Assembly (NCBI RefSeq): GCF_018143015.1 | Contig: NC_054741.1 | Span: 61,811,197 to 61,875,196 of the forward strand | DNA: 64,000 bases | Direction of reading: 5' to 3' | Source of the DNA: Lytechinus variegatus | Lineage: Eukaryota > Echinodermata > Echinoidea > Temnopleuroida > Toxopneustidae | Shown: positions 1 through 12,500 of the stretch, in pieces | How the letters are laid out: every line of letters starts with the position of its first letter | How positions within the stretch are numbered: position 1 is the stretch's first letter | Notes under the pieces: generated by a model | What the model saw: the letters and a program-made list of their open reading frames with translations, nothing else | Databases searched by the model: none | What the model was told of the DNA's origin: nothing | Position numbers and translations under genes: made by a program

Positions 1-405
1 TGATATTACCAGACATCTCATTCATACCTTTTTTTGTTAGAATGAAAAAGTTTTTGATGAAGACATGAATCCAAATAAAGTAACTCTTTAATTTCGGAAT
101 TGGAAGAGTTTACCAGCCCACAACCCTTTAGTTATTGATTTACCAGTGTTAAAAAACACAAACATATTAAGGAAACATGGAAAAGAACGCGGTGGATATA
201 GGAATAAAGATGAAAATAATGATATGATATCTAAAGCTGATGTGAAGTAATTTTGACTCTATTTTCGGATATCCATTCGCAATGTTCAGGAGACAAGTCT
301 TCTATTGATGGTCTAGAATTTAGTGTCAAAAATGATTTCCTAAAATATTACAAATAAATAATATTTCTTAATATTGGTTCTTGGTTATATCTTTATATAA
401 TGCAG
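1..405 (+). other. Intronic sequence left of the first visible nAChR exon
   Basis: This is AT-rich sequence with no recognisable exon, repeat family or regulatory motif. It ends in the exon acceptor. It is presumed intronic because the exon at 406 starts inside a codon. Confidence 0.6.
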
Positions 406-548
406 GTTGCCATGGTTCCGAGGAGGAGGAGAAACTGATGGCGTTCCTAGTTCCAGAGCAGTACCAGTCTAACGTTAGACCGGTCATAAATGACTCTGAT
501 GCTCTCACAGTTTACATGGGTCTATCAATCTCACAGATTATCCACGTG
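406..548 (+). CDS. nAChR exon (N-terminal ligand-binding domain)
   Basis: The acceptor is '...ataatgcag' ending at 405 and the donor is gtaagt at 549. The exon starts with the last two bases of a codon and ends on a codon boundary. It encodes the conserved first helix and beta strand ([10 protein letters not shown] ... [18 protein letters not shown]). The preceding exon, with the signal peptide, is not in the window. Confidence 0.9.
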
Positions 549-3500
549 GTAAGTAATTACATTGCTAAACCGCGGTGCTGACACTACACTACCGGTGTTA
601 ATAGGGGACCACGTCAGGCCATTTATACCGGTGTTAAAAGTCAGTGTTGTACGTTCAAAATCAAACATGGTGTAGCTTTAAGGTTTAACTTTGTTATAAC
701 TTTACTCATTGCTTTTTACTGCCTAATTCCCGTATAATGGACCCTGGCAAATTTGAGGGGTTCGGGGTACGGTCCCCCCCCCGATAAAAATAGTTCCAAG
801 ACCAAGATAAATAATGAAAAATTGCATAATATAAAATGATTTATTGGTATTATGTAAAAAAAATGACACAAAATTAGATTTTCAATTTTAAATCTTTGCT
901 CGCTCGATTTAATTGCTATGCACTTTTAACGGCTCGGTGTAAAAATGGCAGAGGTAATAATGGCAGAGGTAAAAATGGCAGAGGTAAAAATGGCAGAGGT
1001 AATAATGGCAGAAGTAAAAATGGCAGAGGTAAAAATGGCAAAGGTAAAAATGGCAGAGGTAAAAATGGCAAAGGTAAAAATGGCAGAGGTAAAAATGGCA
1101 GAGGTAAAAATGGCAGAGGTAATAATGGCAGAGGTAAAAGTGGCAAAGGTCATAATGGTATCGGTAAAAAGAATCTTAAACCCCCATGAAAAAAAAATAA
1201 AAATGCCCCCGCATGTAAGCCCTACATAGATTAACTAAGAAAGGTTCTAAGAAAATAAAAATAATGGAAAGGGTGACATTCTTAAAATCATAGATAGATC
1301 GTCTGCACCAAATTGATAATCTTTTGGCTAGAATATCTTATTTTTTCTGGACTCTCATGGACGGCCTTCTCATGTCAAATCGCTGTATTAGTATTCTAAT
1401 TTGAAGCACACTCTTGATTGCAATTGTACTTAATTCATTGCAGGGGAAGTTCAACCTCAGTTAAAAGTCATTGTAGAATACCAGAAAAAAATAAAATGAT
1501 CTTGTGAGGGTTTTAGGAAATCAATCAAAGATTAAAAAGCTATACTTTCATATTTTAATGATGACTTCATTTGCGAGCAGTTTCCCATATTTGGTGCATA
1601 GAAAATATTAATGAAATGTAATTTTCTAGAAAAAAATCAAAAGTTTTTTTTTTTATTTTTTAGTGCATAAAATGTCATAGGGCAGCTTCCCATATATGAC
1701 GTCAAACCCTTTGGGAACCTGGCATCCACTTGGACTAGCTGCATTGAGGTATTGCTGAACAATAATTGTATCATTTACATTTAACGTATCACATTAATCA
1801 GGGGCAGATCCAGGATTTTCCAAGGGGGGCACATTTTCCTGAAAAATGACACGCAAAAAAGTTTTCCGCCTACTAACTCGTCCACAAAAATAATTAGCAA
1901 GCAGAAAAGGGTCTCGCTTCAAAAGGGGGCACATTTTTAATTGTACCTCTCAGGGGGGGGGCACGGGCCAGCTGTGCCCCATGGATCCGCCAGTGACATC
2001 AATATCTATTCATCATGATCCATCATGATATGGAAAAAAAATACTTTTATTACAGAATGTTCAGTTATTTTTTTATCCAGTTTAAATTATGAAAGTAGTT
2101 CGAACTTGTTCGTTTCAGAGGGTTAGTGGCTGCACACATTGGTGTTTACATTTTTAAAAATCGTTGGGTTTGTATGTAAAGCGTTGTTCTGCTTACGAGC
2201 TTAAGATCCTTTCATCATGCAGTAACAAATTGAAATCATTTTGATAAGAAATTTGAGTTTAGTCATATAAATGACAGAGTATAGATCTTAAATGACGAAA
2301 AACAACATAATTGTTAATTAGTTTTTATAGCCCATTTCGTCGACAAGAGTCCGGTCATAGATGATAATTATTATGATGTAGCTTATCTTTATCATCTTTA
2401 CCTCTGCCATTTTTACCTCTGCCATTGCTACCTCTGCCATTTTTACCTCTGCCATTATTACCTCTGCCATTTTTACCTCTGCCATTATTACCTCTGCCAT
2501 TATTACCTCTGCCATTTTTACCTCTGCCATTTTTACCTCTGCTATTTTTACCTCTGCCATTATTACCTCTGCCATTTTTACCTCTGCCATTTTTACCTCT
2601 GCCATTTTTACCTTTGCCATTTTTACCTCTGCCATTTTTACCTGGCACCATTTTAACACTTTCCCACCCGTTCGCCCTGCTGCTTCTTTTCAATTTTGTT
2701 GACTTATTTCGCCACTAATGATTGATGAAATCGTTAATTTCCAATATTGGTCTGATCTTACCTCGTGTGTAATACTCTAGCCCCTTTGACACATACTAAT
2801 TGTCACCATCCATTTCACTTAATAACCATAAAATTTTGGATTAAACGCATTTTAGCCAATTTTCTTTAGACACTTTGTGTAATCAATTTGAGTACTTGAA
2901 TCAAAATTCAAACCAGCAGCAGCGAATTTATCCGCATTTTTATTTTGGATGTTTGGATTTTCTCATAATTCAAGACTTCAGTCCCCACTTTTCCAGGAAC
3001 CATGTAAAAAGAAAATGTTGTAAATAACCACCGCATAGAGATTTTAATGCGTATCCAGCCCGCCCCTTCCCCCAACTTTTTGCTCAGCCCCTTTCCAACA
3101 CACACACCCACTCACATTCTTAAATCGTTCCGCGGCCCCTGTACTATTTATAGTCATATTTTTTATTCCATCATGAGCCTGCCAAAAAATAATTCTATTG
3201 AAAAAAAGTATATGATAAGCAGTTCGTTCCTTTTGAACACAACTATAAATTCAGTTTCAACAATTCCTTTAGAAACCCATCATGGCGCTTTAAACAGATT
3301 ATCCAAAGGGAATTAGAAATAGCTTTTGATTTTCGAAGGAGCATGATCAGTGCTGTATACTAAAGTCAAATTGTTCAATCATAGTTTGATAACATTTGTT
3401 GCTCCCTGCCCAGGGAAGCGGCTGGAATAAATTCCGGCTGTAGTGATCCACTATTAGACATAAATCCCTCGCTAAATCTTGACAGAGTGTTTGCTGATGA

Positions 3501-6500
3501 GGGGGTGAACTTGAACGTGAAGGAGATTGAAAAGGCGGTCTGGAAAATCACTATCAAATAACACTTAGGCACGCTTGCCTAATGAGTATCAATATTCGTG
3601 TATAGCCGAATAGCCGTACACAGTCAGGCATGATGTGGATTTTTCCAATGATTCTGATAAGGAATGTTTTGTTTTATTTGCATTATACAGTAGTGGCGAG
3701 CCATAGTCGGGTTTTTTCCCGCGCTTTTGTTTTGGTTGTCCTTTTCCTCTTACACTTTTACTTCAGTCACGTAAGAAGAATTTTGAATATGATTTGTTTA
3801 GTTAGATATTAGGATGATATATCTGCACCATTATCATGATTATCCCCTAATCATTTCTTTTGACACGATCAAAATGTTAGCTGAAGTATTCATATTTTTA
3901 AAATTTCTTCATTACCTTCAAGGTAAAGTTTACCCCCAACATAAAAGTTGATTTGAAAAAAGAGCATTTATGAAGACAGAGAATTTTATCGGAATCTTAA
4001 GGCCCGGTCCCAGTGACATTTAGGATGGATTGCGCATAAATTGCGGATAAAATTTGATTACAGACGCTAAACATCCGCAATATTCGTAAAGTATGCTGTT
4101 CTAAGACGGTTATTTTCCGCACATGTCCGTAATCATCCGCAAAGGTACATTTTTCCGTTCCCAGGAGTTTTGGGCTGCCCAAAACTCCTGGGAGCGGAAA
4201 TCATCCGGTTTATATGCGCAATGCATACGCAATGCATTCTCAATGTATGCGCTGAATTTTCGCAGTTATCCTGTGATATCCGCAACAGACATGGGATTGC
4301 GGATAAGTAGCGGACTGGGATAGAATGCGAAACGAATGCATAGCGTGCCTATTACGACTTTATACCAAGCTATAATAATTTATAAAGAATGCTTACAGAC
4401 TGGTCACGAATAGTGCGTTTGTATTGCGACTGTTTCGCGAACAATTTGCGAGTACACAGCAAACATTCATCGTAAACCCAGATTACTATATATAAATGTA
4501 ACAGAAAATGAAATTTGACCGTCATTTTAAGAACAGTTGTGTAGAATATAGGATGTTGCCATGGATCATCACGCACATTTGATAGTTTTTTTGTGCAAGA
4601 GAAATGGATAGAGAAAATAAAAATAAAGTCTTTTGAGCAGAATTTTAATGTTTTCTTTCATTATGTAAAAGCATGTTAAAAGATCTTACACCCAGCATTA
4701 AAAAGGGTGGTATCAGTAAGTTAAAAGAAAAATAACAAAAGAAAAATTGTTATTATGTTATGTTTGCTTTAACTCCATCTGCATATCCTTTTTCTTTATG
4801 AGAATAATTCAAATGAGGATAGATGAAGCCGTTTATGTTATGTTAATGTTTTTTGTGGAAGAGAAGTGGATAGAGAAAATATAAATAAAGTCTTTTGAGC
4901 AGGATATTCATGTTTTCTGTCATTATGTAAAAGAACTAACACCCAGAATATTAAAGAGGGTGGTAGAAGACTTGGCTAGTCCATAAGTGCAGAAATTATC
5001 GTGACGGTGTTATCCATACATACTGGCACCACCCGTTTGCTTTAGCTTTATCAAAATCCCGGATGTCATTGCCATATTGCCCCTGCCACTTTAATTGTAT
5101 TTTTGTTAATAAAAGTATAACCCCACACCCCCCCCCCGTGTGTCGCCAGATAGAATATGACACTTATACCATGGACGTACCTAATTCCAGATAGTGCGGA
5201 GCTATAATAATCATAGCTTATCACCTCAACGAGATTTTAAAAGAGGTTGGAATTATTTTCAGGTATTCGTTGACAGACGGACACACACACACAAACATGC
5301 ACACACGGACACTTATGGAATATGCCCATACACTTCAATACACATACATACTCCTTTCATATTAACCATACATCATTGTTTCATGTGGAAGAGGTAAATT
5401 GAACCAAAGGCTCGATTTATGTTTGTATCCCCTCTTAAACCCCATCAATATCCTCATATTCTTTTGAGAATTGCTATTCGATGTGAAGCTACATTTTGAA
5501 TTTAATTTTATAAAAAAAACTTTTGTAGTATAGTATTTTATAACGTTTTATGTGTTAACAAGTAATTAACAGTGGAAAATAAATATTCATGATCGGAAAA
5601 CACATAAACTGATAAAACAAAAATAAGTATTAAATCTCAATACCTTCTTTTATTTTGTTCAAGATCAACATTTTGAAAAAGCATAAACATTTATAAAAGT
5701 GTAACATTGTATGTAAAACATCAAATAAACAAGTGTAGGCCTATTTTAAGTATAAGGCAGATAAATAAGACATAAACATCTAAACAAACGTTTATTGTCT
5801 TTTTTTCATTGATACTTAATAAAAGATAAGGTAATATGGTTCTATTTCTGAAATAGCCCATTCATTCATGTGGTCTTAAAAAACATTCATGAACTTTCCA
5901 TGGAGTGAAAACAACAAGTTTTAAAAAATATTCTTTTCTGTTCATAACTGGTATTATAACAATTTTTGATGAAAATATGGGATAATAAGAATAGACGAAT
6001 GAATTTTCAATGGCATAAAACATGTTTCTCAGTCTTTGGTGATGTTAGAAGGCCAAACCGTCATGTTGTTTGACACATTTCTCACTTGATAATGTTACCA
6101 AACGCACAGGCAAACACCTGTAACTTTGTTAAAAAATATCAAAAGTATAACGTTAACAAAGAAAACATGGAATAAGCAAACTATCCATAAAATCAAAGAG
6201 AGCACTGGCGTAGCCAGGGGGGCACAAGGGGGCCATGCCCCCCCCCCCCCGGTTGATCGGAGAGCAAAATCCTATTTCATCTGTCACTTCTCAAGTAGGT
6301 TACACCAGAATAGAATTTTAGGGTGCAGAAAATGCTATTTTCATGACCTGGTTTTAATTTTTTTTCCTACCGTGGGAGGGGATACCCTCTCCCACCCTCG
6401 CCTTGGCCCCCCTCTTGAAAAATCCTGGCTACGCCAGTGAAAGAGAGGTTCAAAACTTAAACTTAACTTAAAGATAATGACGCTGAAGAGTGGAGTGCTC

Positions 6501-9500
6501 TTCTTTTATATGGTCTCGATTCAAATGTATCACATTCGCAATGCGACCGTTGCTTCCGCACCACGTGCGCATTGCATTCTCTATGCATACGTAATACTTC
6601 CGCAATAATCGTTTAGCATCCTATTTTTGTCCGCAATACATGTGTTTTACTTCCGCGTTACTTTCGTTACATTTTCGCAATGTCTGCAATACATTCCACA
6701 ATTTTACAAGCAATATCCCTCGTAAAATAGCATTCGCAAGGTAATTCCTTTTTATTCGTGATATTTCCGCTTTTAATCGTAATTTGTTCGCTGTACATCT
6801 TTTATGTATCCGCAATTTTAAAGCGGATTTTTATCTTTTTTGCAAAATTTAATGCGGATGACAACGAATGACCGAAATTTGTATTCGCAATTCATGCGTA
6901 ATTCAACTTCCCCCCAGTGGGACCGGGCCTTTATGTCAAATTAGGAAATGATGACATATTTCGGTTTTGCCTATTTTTCACAAAAAAATATATGCAAATA
7001 AAAGACCTGATAATGGCACATATTTATTTGTTTCTTTTGGATTTTATCATATGGAAATATTATTCACTTTCTGTTAAATCTTCAAGAAAATATAAAGTTA
7101 TCATTATTACGACTAAATTTTATATTGGGAAGATCTTCTTAATCATCAAATCCTTAAACAACCGAAATTTTTGGATATTTCTTGTAACAGAATATAAAAG
7201 AAATCATCATATTGTTATATATGACCTTAGTAACCAGGCAGTTTTCGACAACCGATGAACGATTCCAATTTTCGCCGAATGGGGTCGTGCTTTCAAGTTG
7301 TTTATCGGTTCTGCTGCAGATTTGGCTATACCTGCCTCATTTTGAGTGTTTGAAGACACTGCACTTTAAAAAATGAAGTGCTAATTTAGCACTTTCAGTG
7401 TTTGTATAGTGACTGCACTACGAGTGCTGATTTTCTAGTTTAAATTTGAACTAGAAAATCAGCACTCGTATAGTGCAGTCACTATACAACCACTGTAAGT
7501 GCTAAATTAGCACTTCATTTTTTACAGTGTGTTATCTTGTAATACCAGCGTTGGATATATTAAACTTGAAAAGCGCAAGCACAATATATTATTTTCATTG
7601 TTATCATTATTATCAGATACTATTTCTGGTATTATCATTACTACTATTTTAAAATTTAAGATTCTTTCATTGGTCAATGTATGCATACAAAGAAATGGAT
7701 TTCACTGGATTTAACAGTAAGTATACACAGAGATGAAAATTACAAAAATTAAACGGAAATGTAAAATAAAAAGTTTTCTAGCGAGATAGAGAGGGAAATA
7801 GAGGGGGGGCAGACAGAAGGACAGGACACTTGGAATGTTACAATGTGGAATTTTCTCTTTTACAGAGTTTTATAGAATGTGTTTATTGTAACGAATCATT
7901 TGGAAGCTAATATACATTTCATATTTGTTGCTCTTCGTGTTGTTAGATTTCATGCTCAATCATACACTAAAACAAACAGGATATCATCTTCAATTCCAAA
8001 ACAAACAATATGTAAGATCCAAGTATCATAATACAATTGCTGTATATTTCTTTTACAAACTGACTGAACAGCAGATATAATTTTCAATCATTATTTCCTG
8101 TTATGCAAGTTAATTTACAATCTATACCTATCTTCTTGTGTTTATAAATTGGGAACAAAGATTGTTTTTGAGACCCCGAAATAATTTTAATTGAATTAAT
8201 AGTATGTTTGTTTGCATGTACTCTTTGAATAAGCAGCCATATTGCGATTTCACTACGATTCGGAACAGTTTTTAAAACATGAAACACTTCTATTAATCCC
8301 ATTTGATTCCATCAACATAAAAGCGCTCTTGAAGAAATCAATTCAATAAGATTTAACAATGAATTGAAAATTGAATGAAACAGATAATAAAACAGAATAA
8401 AATATTCAGTGAAATTGTCCATGTTTTCGTGATGTGTGCTAAATCGTTATTTGAGCATGTATATGGGCGTATATAATTTTGCAGTTTAATTCCTGAAATC
8501 TCAAGTATATATTTTTAGGTTTTTTTTTTCATAATTCGAACCATGATTATGTATGTACCTGACTATTTCATTAAGTAGTACAAGTTGATAAAATCACGAA
8601 ACTATAAGGAGAATGACGGGGGCCTACTTTGGGAAAGAATTACATAGAAAGAAAACCAATTAGAATTTGGAAATAAATTATGAAACAAATATGACTGACA
8701 ACGTGCTAAATTTACAAATGTCGAAAGCAACAAACATGACAAAATGATGATGTCAGCAATCAGGGCCACGTCATTAACGTGAGACCATCCAATTTATTGT
8801 CGTAGCAAATATTGTAATTGACAGGTATGTGTTTTTGTTAATATCGAATGGCGTTATTAAAAGCACGTTATCGTAAAGATAAAGATCCCAAAATAAAACA
8901 CATATAACCCAACAAAATGCTATGGATTAAGAATGAATGAATAAAATAAAATCGATAAAATAATATGATTTTCAAAAAATTGGAAAAAAAATTCTAAGTT
9001 CTTCAAACAATTAAAAATATTAATATTAAACAAGTGACTGGAATTGCCGAAAAATCATTCTCTTATGGAATGCAGTGATGTTAAGTATTCTACAAACCCA
9101 CTCATGGATACCTTTATACCAACTTTCATTAATTAAATAGTGAATTGATTGATATAGAAAGTTTGTATTCTTAATTATATCCATATGAAGATATGTATAT
9201 GCACTGGCGTAAATCCTTGCGTCACACCTATTGTTAGGGGTGATCTATTTATTTTTCCATCCCCCTCTTGAATATCATGACGTCACGGATTTACGCTCGT
9301 GTTTGTCACAAACATTAACATTGATTAATTATGTAAAAGTACTTTAAAATTGACATAAATGAATCCCTATGCCCCTTTTTAACTCTGTTTACAGTCTACG
9401 CCACATTCCATGGATAAGATGGATTCAAAAGAAGATGGATGTAGTTGTCATCTTAATACGGAACCCCCATCGAACAAGCATTAGGAATGCATCTTAAAAT

Positions 9501-12500
9501 TAATTACATTTCATCGACGTGTAGTCACGTAGAGTTATCTCCTTCCGTTGCTTGGTTCTGGGTATATGTCCTACAAGTTCACCTCAATGAATATATCATG
9601 TCTTCAACGTTTCATAGTTGGTTTATAGAGTACTCTGTTCACCAATCACAATACATGAGTTTTAATAGTAAATTTCTCTTCAACATATTCTTCTTTGTCT
9701 CCTTCTCTTTTTCTTTTCCTTTTGATCCTTCTCCCTCTTCTTCTTTAAATTCTTCTGTCTTTCCTTCTTCTTCTTCTACTTCTTCTTCTCCTCTTCCTTC
9801 TTCTTCTCCTCCTCCTGCTTCTTCTTTCTCTTAATCCTCCTCTTCTTGTTCCTCTTCCTCCTCTTCTCTCTATTCTCCTTCTTCCTCTACTGTTTCTTCT
9901 TATTTCGTTTCTTCTCCTTTCTTTCCTGCACAGCCATACATCACCTCCTTTCTTTTCTAGTCCATCCTTTTCCTCTTCTGCTTCAAATTTCTTTATAGAT
10001 ATGCTTAAAACAGAATAAGCGGGTGTTTCCTAAACCATCCATTTGGTGTTGGTTACTCTGTGATGAACATGAAGATGAAGGCAACGGTGATGGGTATTTT
10101 TCTTATCGTCTCTCAACGGCATCCTGTACTCTTTCAGGACACCGTTACGTCGCAGTCACACCCAGTCAAACCAACTCGAAATCGATCAAAACATTACGTT
10201 CTTTCCAATGATATTCCATCGATAGGTTTGGAGTCGGTTGTGTTGGTGTGTATCGAGATACACATATATCCCCATATATCATGACGGGTGAGATGCACGA
10301 CTCTTCAGTCGTATTGATAACGTTTTCAATCTTGCTAATTAACAACCCGGAAGCAGCTGGTTGATATCATACCGTAAACATAGTCGGGGAAAACTTTCTG
10401 ATACAATATTAGCTTCTAGGAGCAGGAATGCTTGCTAAACATGATAGGTGCTATCGCCGTGATTTGTCATCCAAACGCTCGCTGCTGTCTCTGGAGCGTT
10501 TTTCCGATAAAGAAGCTTTGTTTTGGAAGAAGGAGGTTGGGTTTCCATTTCCGTGGTGCGAATTTGAAAATGAATTGTATTAGACCTTTACAGCACGTAG
10601 ATTCTCGGAATAGCCTATATTTGTTTATAGTCTACGAGTAGTCTTACAGAGGTATAAAATACTGCATCATAAGCCTTTTGTTTGCCGGGGTTAAATAAAA
10701 TTCATTCCAACTGGAAGTGATCTAGGTACAGCATTATACTGATAATGATATCATTCATTTCAAACTTCATATTCCCTTTTCATTCTCATCCAACTAAACA
10801 TTGCGACAAGCAACAAACTTAGAAATTCGACAGTATTCGTTTAAGCTTTCATGAAATGACTAACATTCATTAACTCACAGCTTGCTTTAGATATTACTTT
10901 TGATTCATTTCCTGACCACCCCAAATTTTGAAAAAATGTTTAAAAAAAGAAGACTATCAAAGATGGGTCCGGGTCATTTAATTGTATACTACCCCTGTTG
11001 TTAAATTCAGTGGCGGATCCGGAGTGGGGGGGGGGGGCACATCCGGCTCGTGTCCCCTCCCTTTGAGAGTCGAAGGATTTTTTTTAGGGAATACGGGGTT
11101 CATCATCAAGTTAGGACTTTTCTTGCATGTCAAATCTTTCCTGATACACAGTGCCCCCTCTTTTGGAAGGTCCTGGATCCGCCCCATGTTTAATTGAATA
11201 AAAATTAAACCGCCTTCAGTTAATCTTGCCTCCTCCTTACACAGTCTTTCCCAATACCGCCCTCCTTCCGTACCCTTTCATCTTGATCTCCCCCTGTGGT
11301 GCCTTGTTGTTGATCATCATCACGTTCTTTGCTAAACATCACGGCTCCACCACGGCCCAATATTTCGATGATCCGAGGATCGGTTAGTAACCTATCGATT
11401 CACCTCGGTCTGAATCAACATAATAAACCCGAAATATTGAAATAACCGAAAGATCACCTCCGAACGGTCACTGCAATGAATACTTTCTCTGGTTGGTTCG
11501 TAGGGATGGAGGGGGTGGGGAGGTGATATGAGCTAAAAGATTTATTTCTTTTTCTCATTTTTTTCCATTTTGGCTTGTTCAATCATTAGACAGGTCATTC
11601 AGTTGATATTCAATTTAAGCTGAAAATGAAATGACTTAAATAAGTATACTGGAATAAAATAACTTAGCATGATCGTTATGCATTTCTTCCTTCTCATTAC
11701 CATTAATATTGATTATTATAGATATATGTGAGGAGCTATTGATGGATATTTTCAGCGGCACATATCTCATAATAATCAAGTGAAATCAACTGAATATGAC
11801 TATTATTCTGATTTACGTATTTTGATGTTAAAAACTCAAGCATTAACGTTTTTAATCAGAAAATATATATGTGTAAAAACTTCATTAAACCCAAGCAACG
11901 TCATACATTGAACCTTTAATATAAGTAATATCTTACATACATTATTCCTCAATTGCATCATTGATGAAAACGATGCAACACGATATTATACTTCAACACA
12001 TGGGGGATGATAATCATGTTCATTATTGATACAGCTAAAAGGCGACAAGTGCATTTCCGTGCCTCTGGCACATCTGCAACACCAACACCAGTGGCAGTGG
12101 GAGTCGGGGGAGAGAGGGAGAGAGACCCGGATGGAGAGAGATAGACAGAGATGAGCAGGGGAGAAAGTGGGAGGGGAGAGGTTGAAAAGGAAAGAGAAGG
12201 AGAATGATGAGAGTGGGAGAATGAAGAGAAGAGGTAGAGAGAGGAAGAGAGAGGAAAGAGAGAGTGAGAAGGGAGGAAGAGAGGGAGAGAGGGGAAGGGT
12301 ATGTGGGTGTGTGTGTGCGTGTATGTGTGTGAATATGGGGAGCTGGGCGTACCATGATGCTATACAAAATTTTTCATTGGAGGGTAATTTAGTATTCTTG
12401 AAATTTCTTCACTGATTCTCTGTTCAACGTGTATAAGACCAGAAAAAATGTTTTAATATCTTCTTTAGATATATAGGGAAACGTTAATTTGTAACATGTT

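Larger units (their letters stand above)
3997..6933. mobile_element. Harbinger-like non-autonomous element, about 2.9 kb (TTA target site)
   Basis: The ends are inverted: 'aggcccggtcccagtg' after tta (about 3998) and 'cccagtgggaccgggcct' before tta (about 6931). The 3-bp TTA duplication fits PIF/Harbinger. Both flanking 350-450 bp are rich in 'cgcaat', 'tgcggat' and 'atgcatacg' words. No transposase is visible. It contains a hAT insertion (6203-6439) and a direct duplication. It could instead be two solo ends. Confidence 0.5.

Noticed and set aside
896-1229. Open frames encoding NGRGK/MAEVK repeats, and matching frames at 2318-2718
   Set aside because: They are produced by a 15-bp minisatellite, which stays open in several frames on both strands.
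944-2655. CRISPR-like array
   Set aside because: Units are contiguous 15-mers without spacers in an animal genome; this is a minisatellite.
10060-10284. Possible small secreted peptide ([12 protein letters not shown] start)
   Set aside because: The hydrophobic run is short, no cleavage site or splice partner is evident, and it lies within nAChR intron 1.
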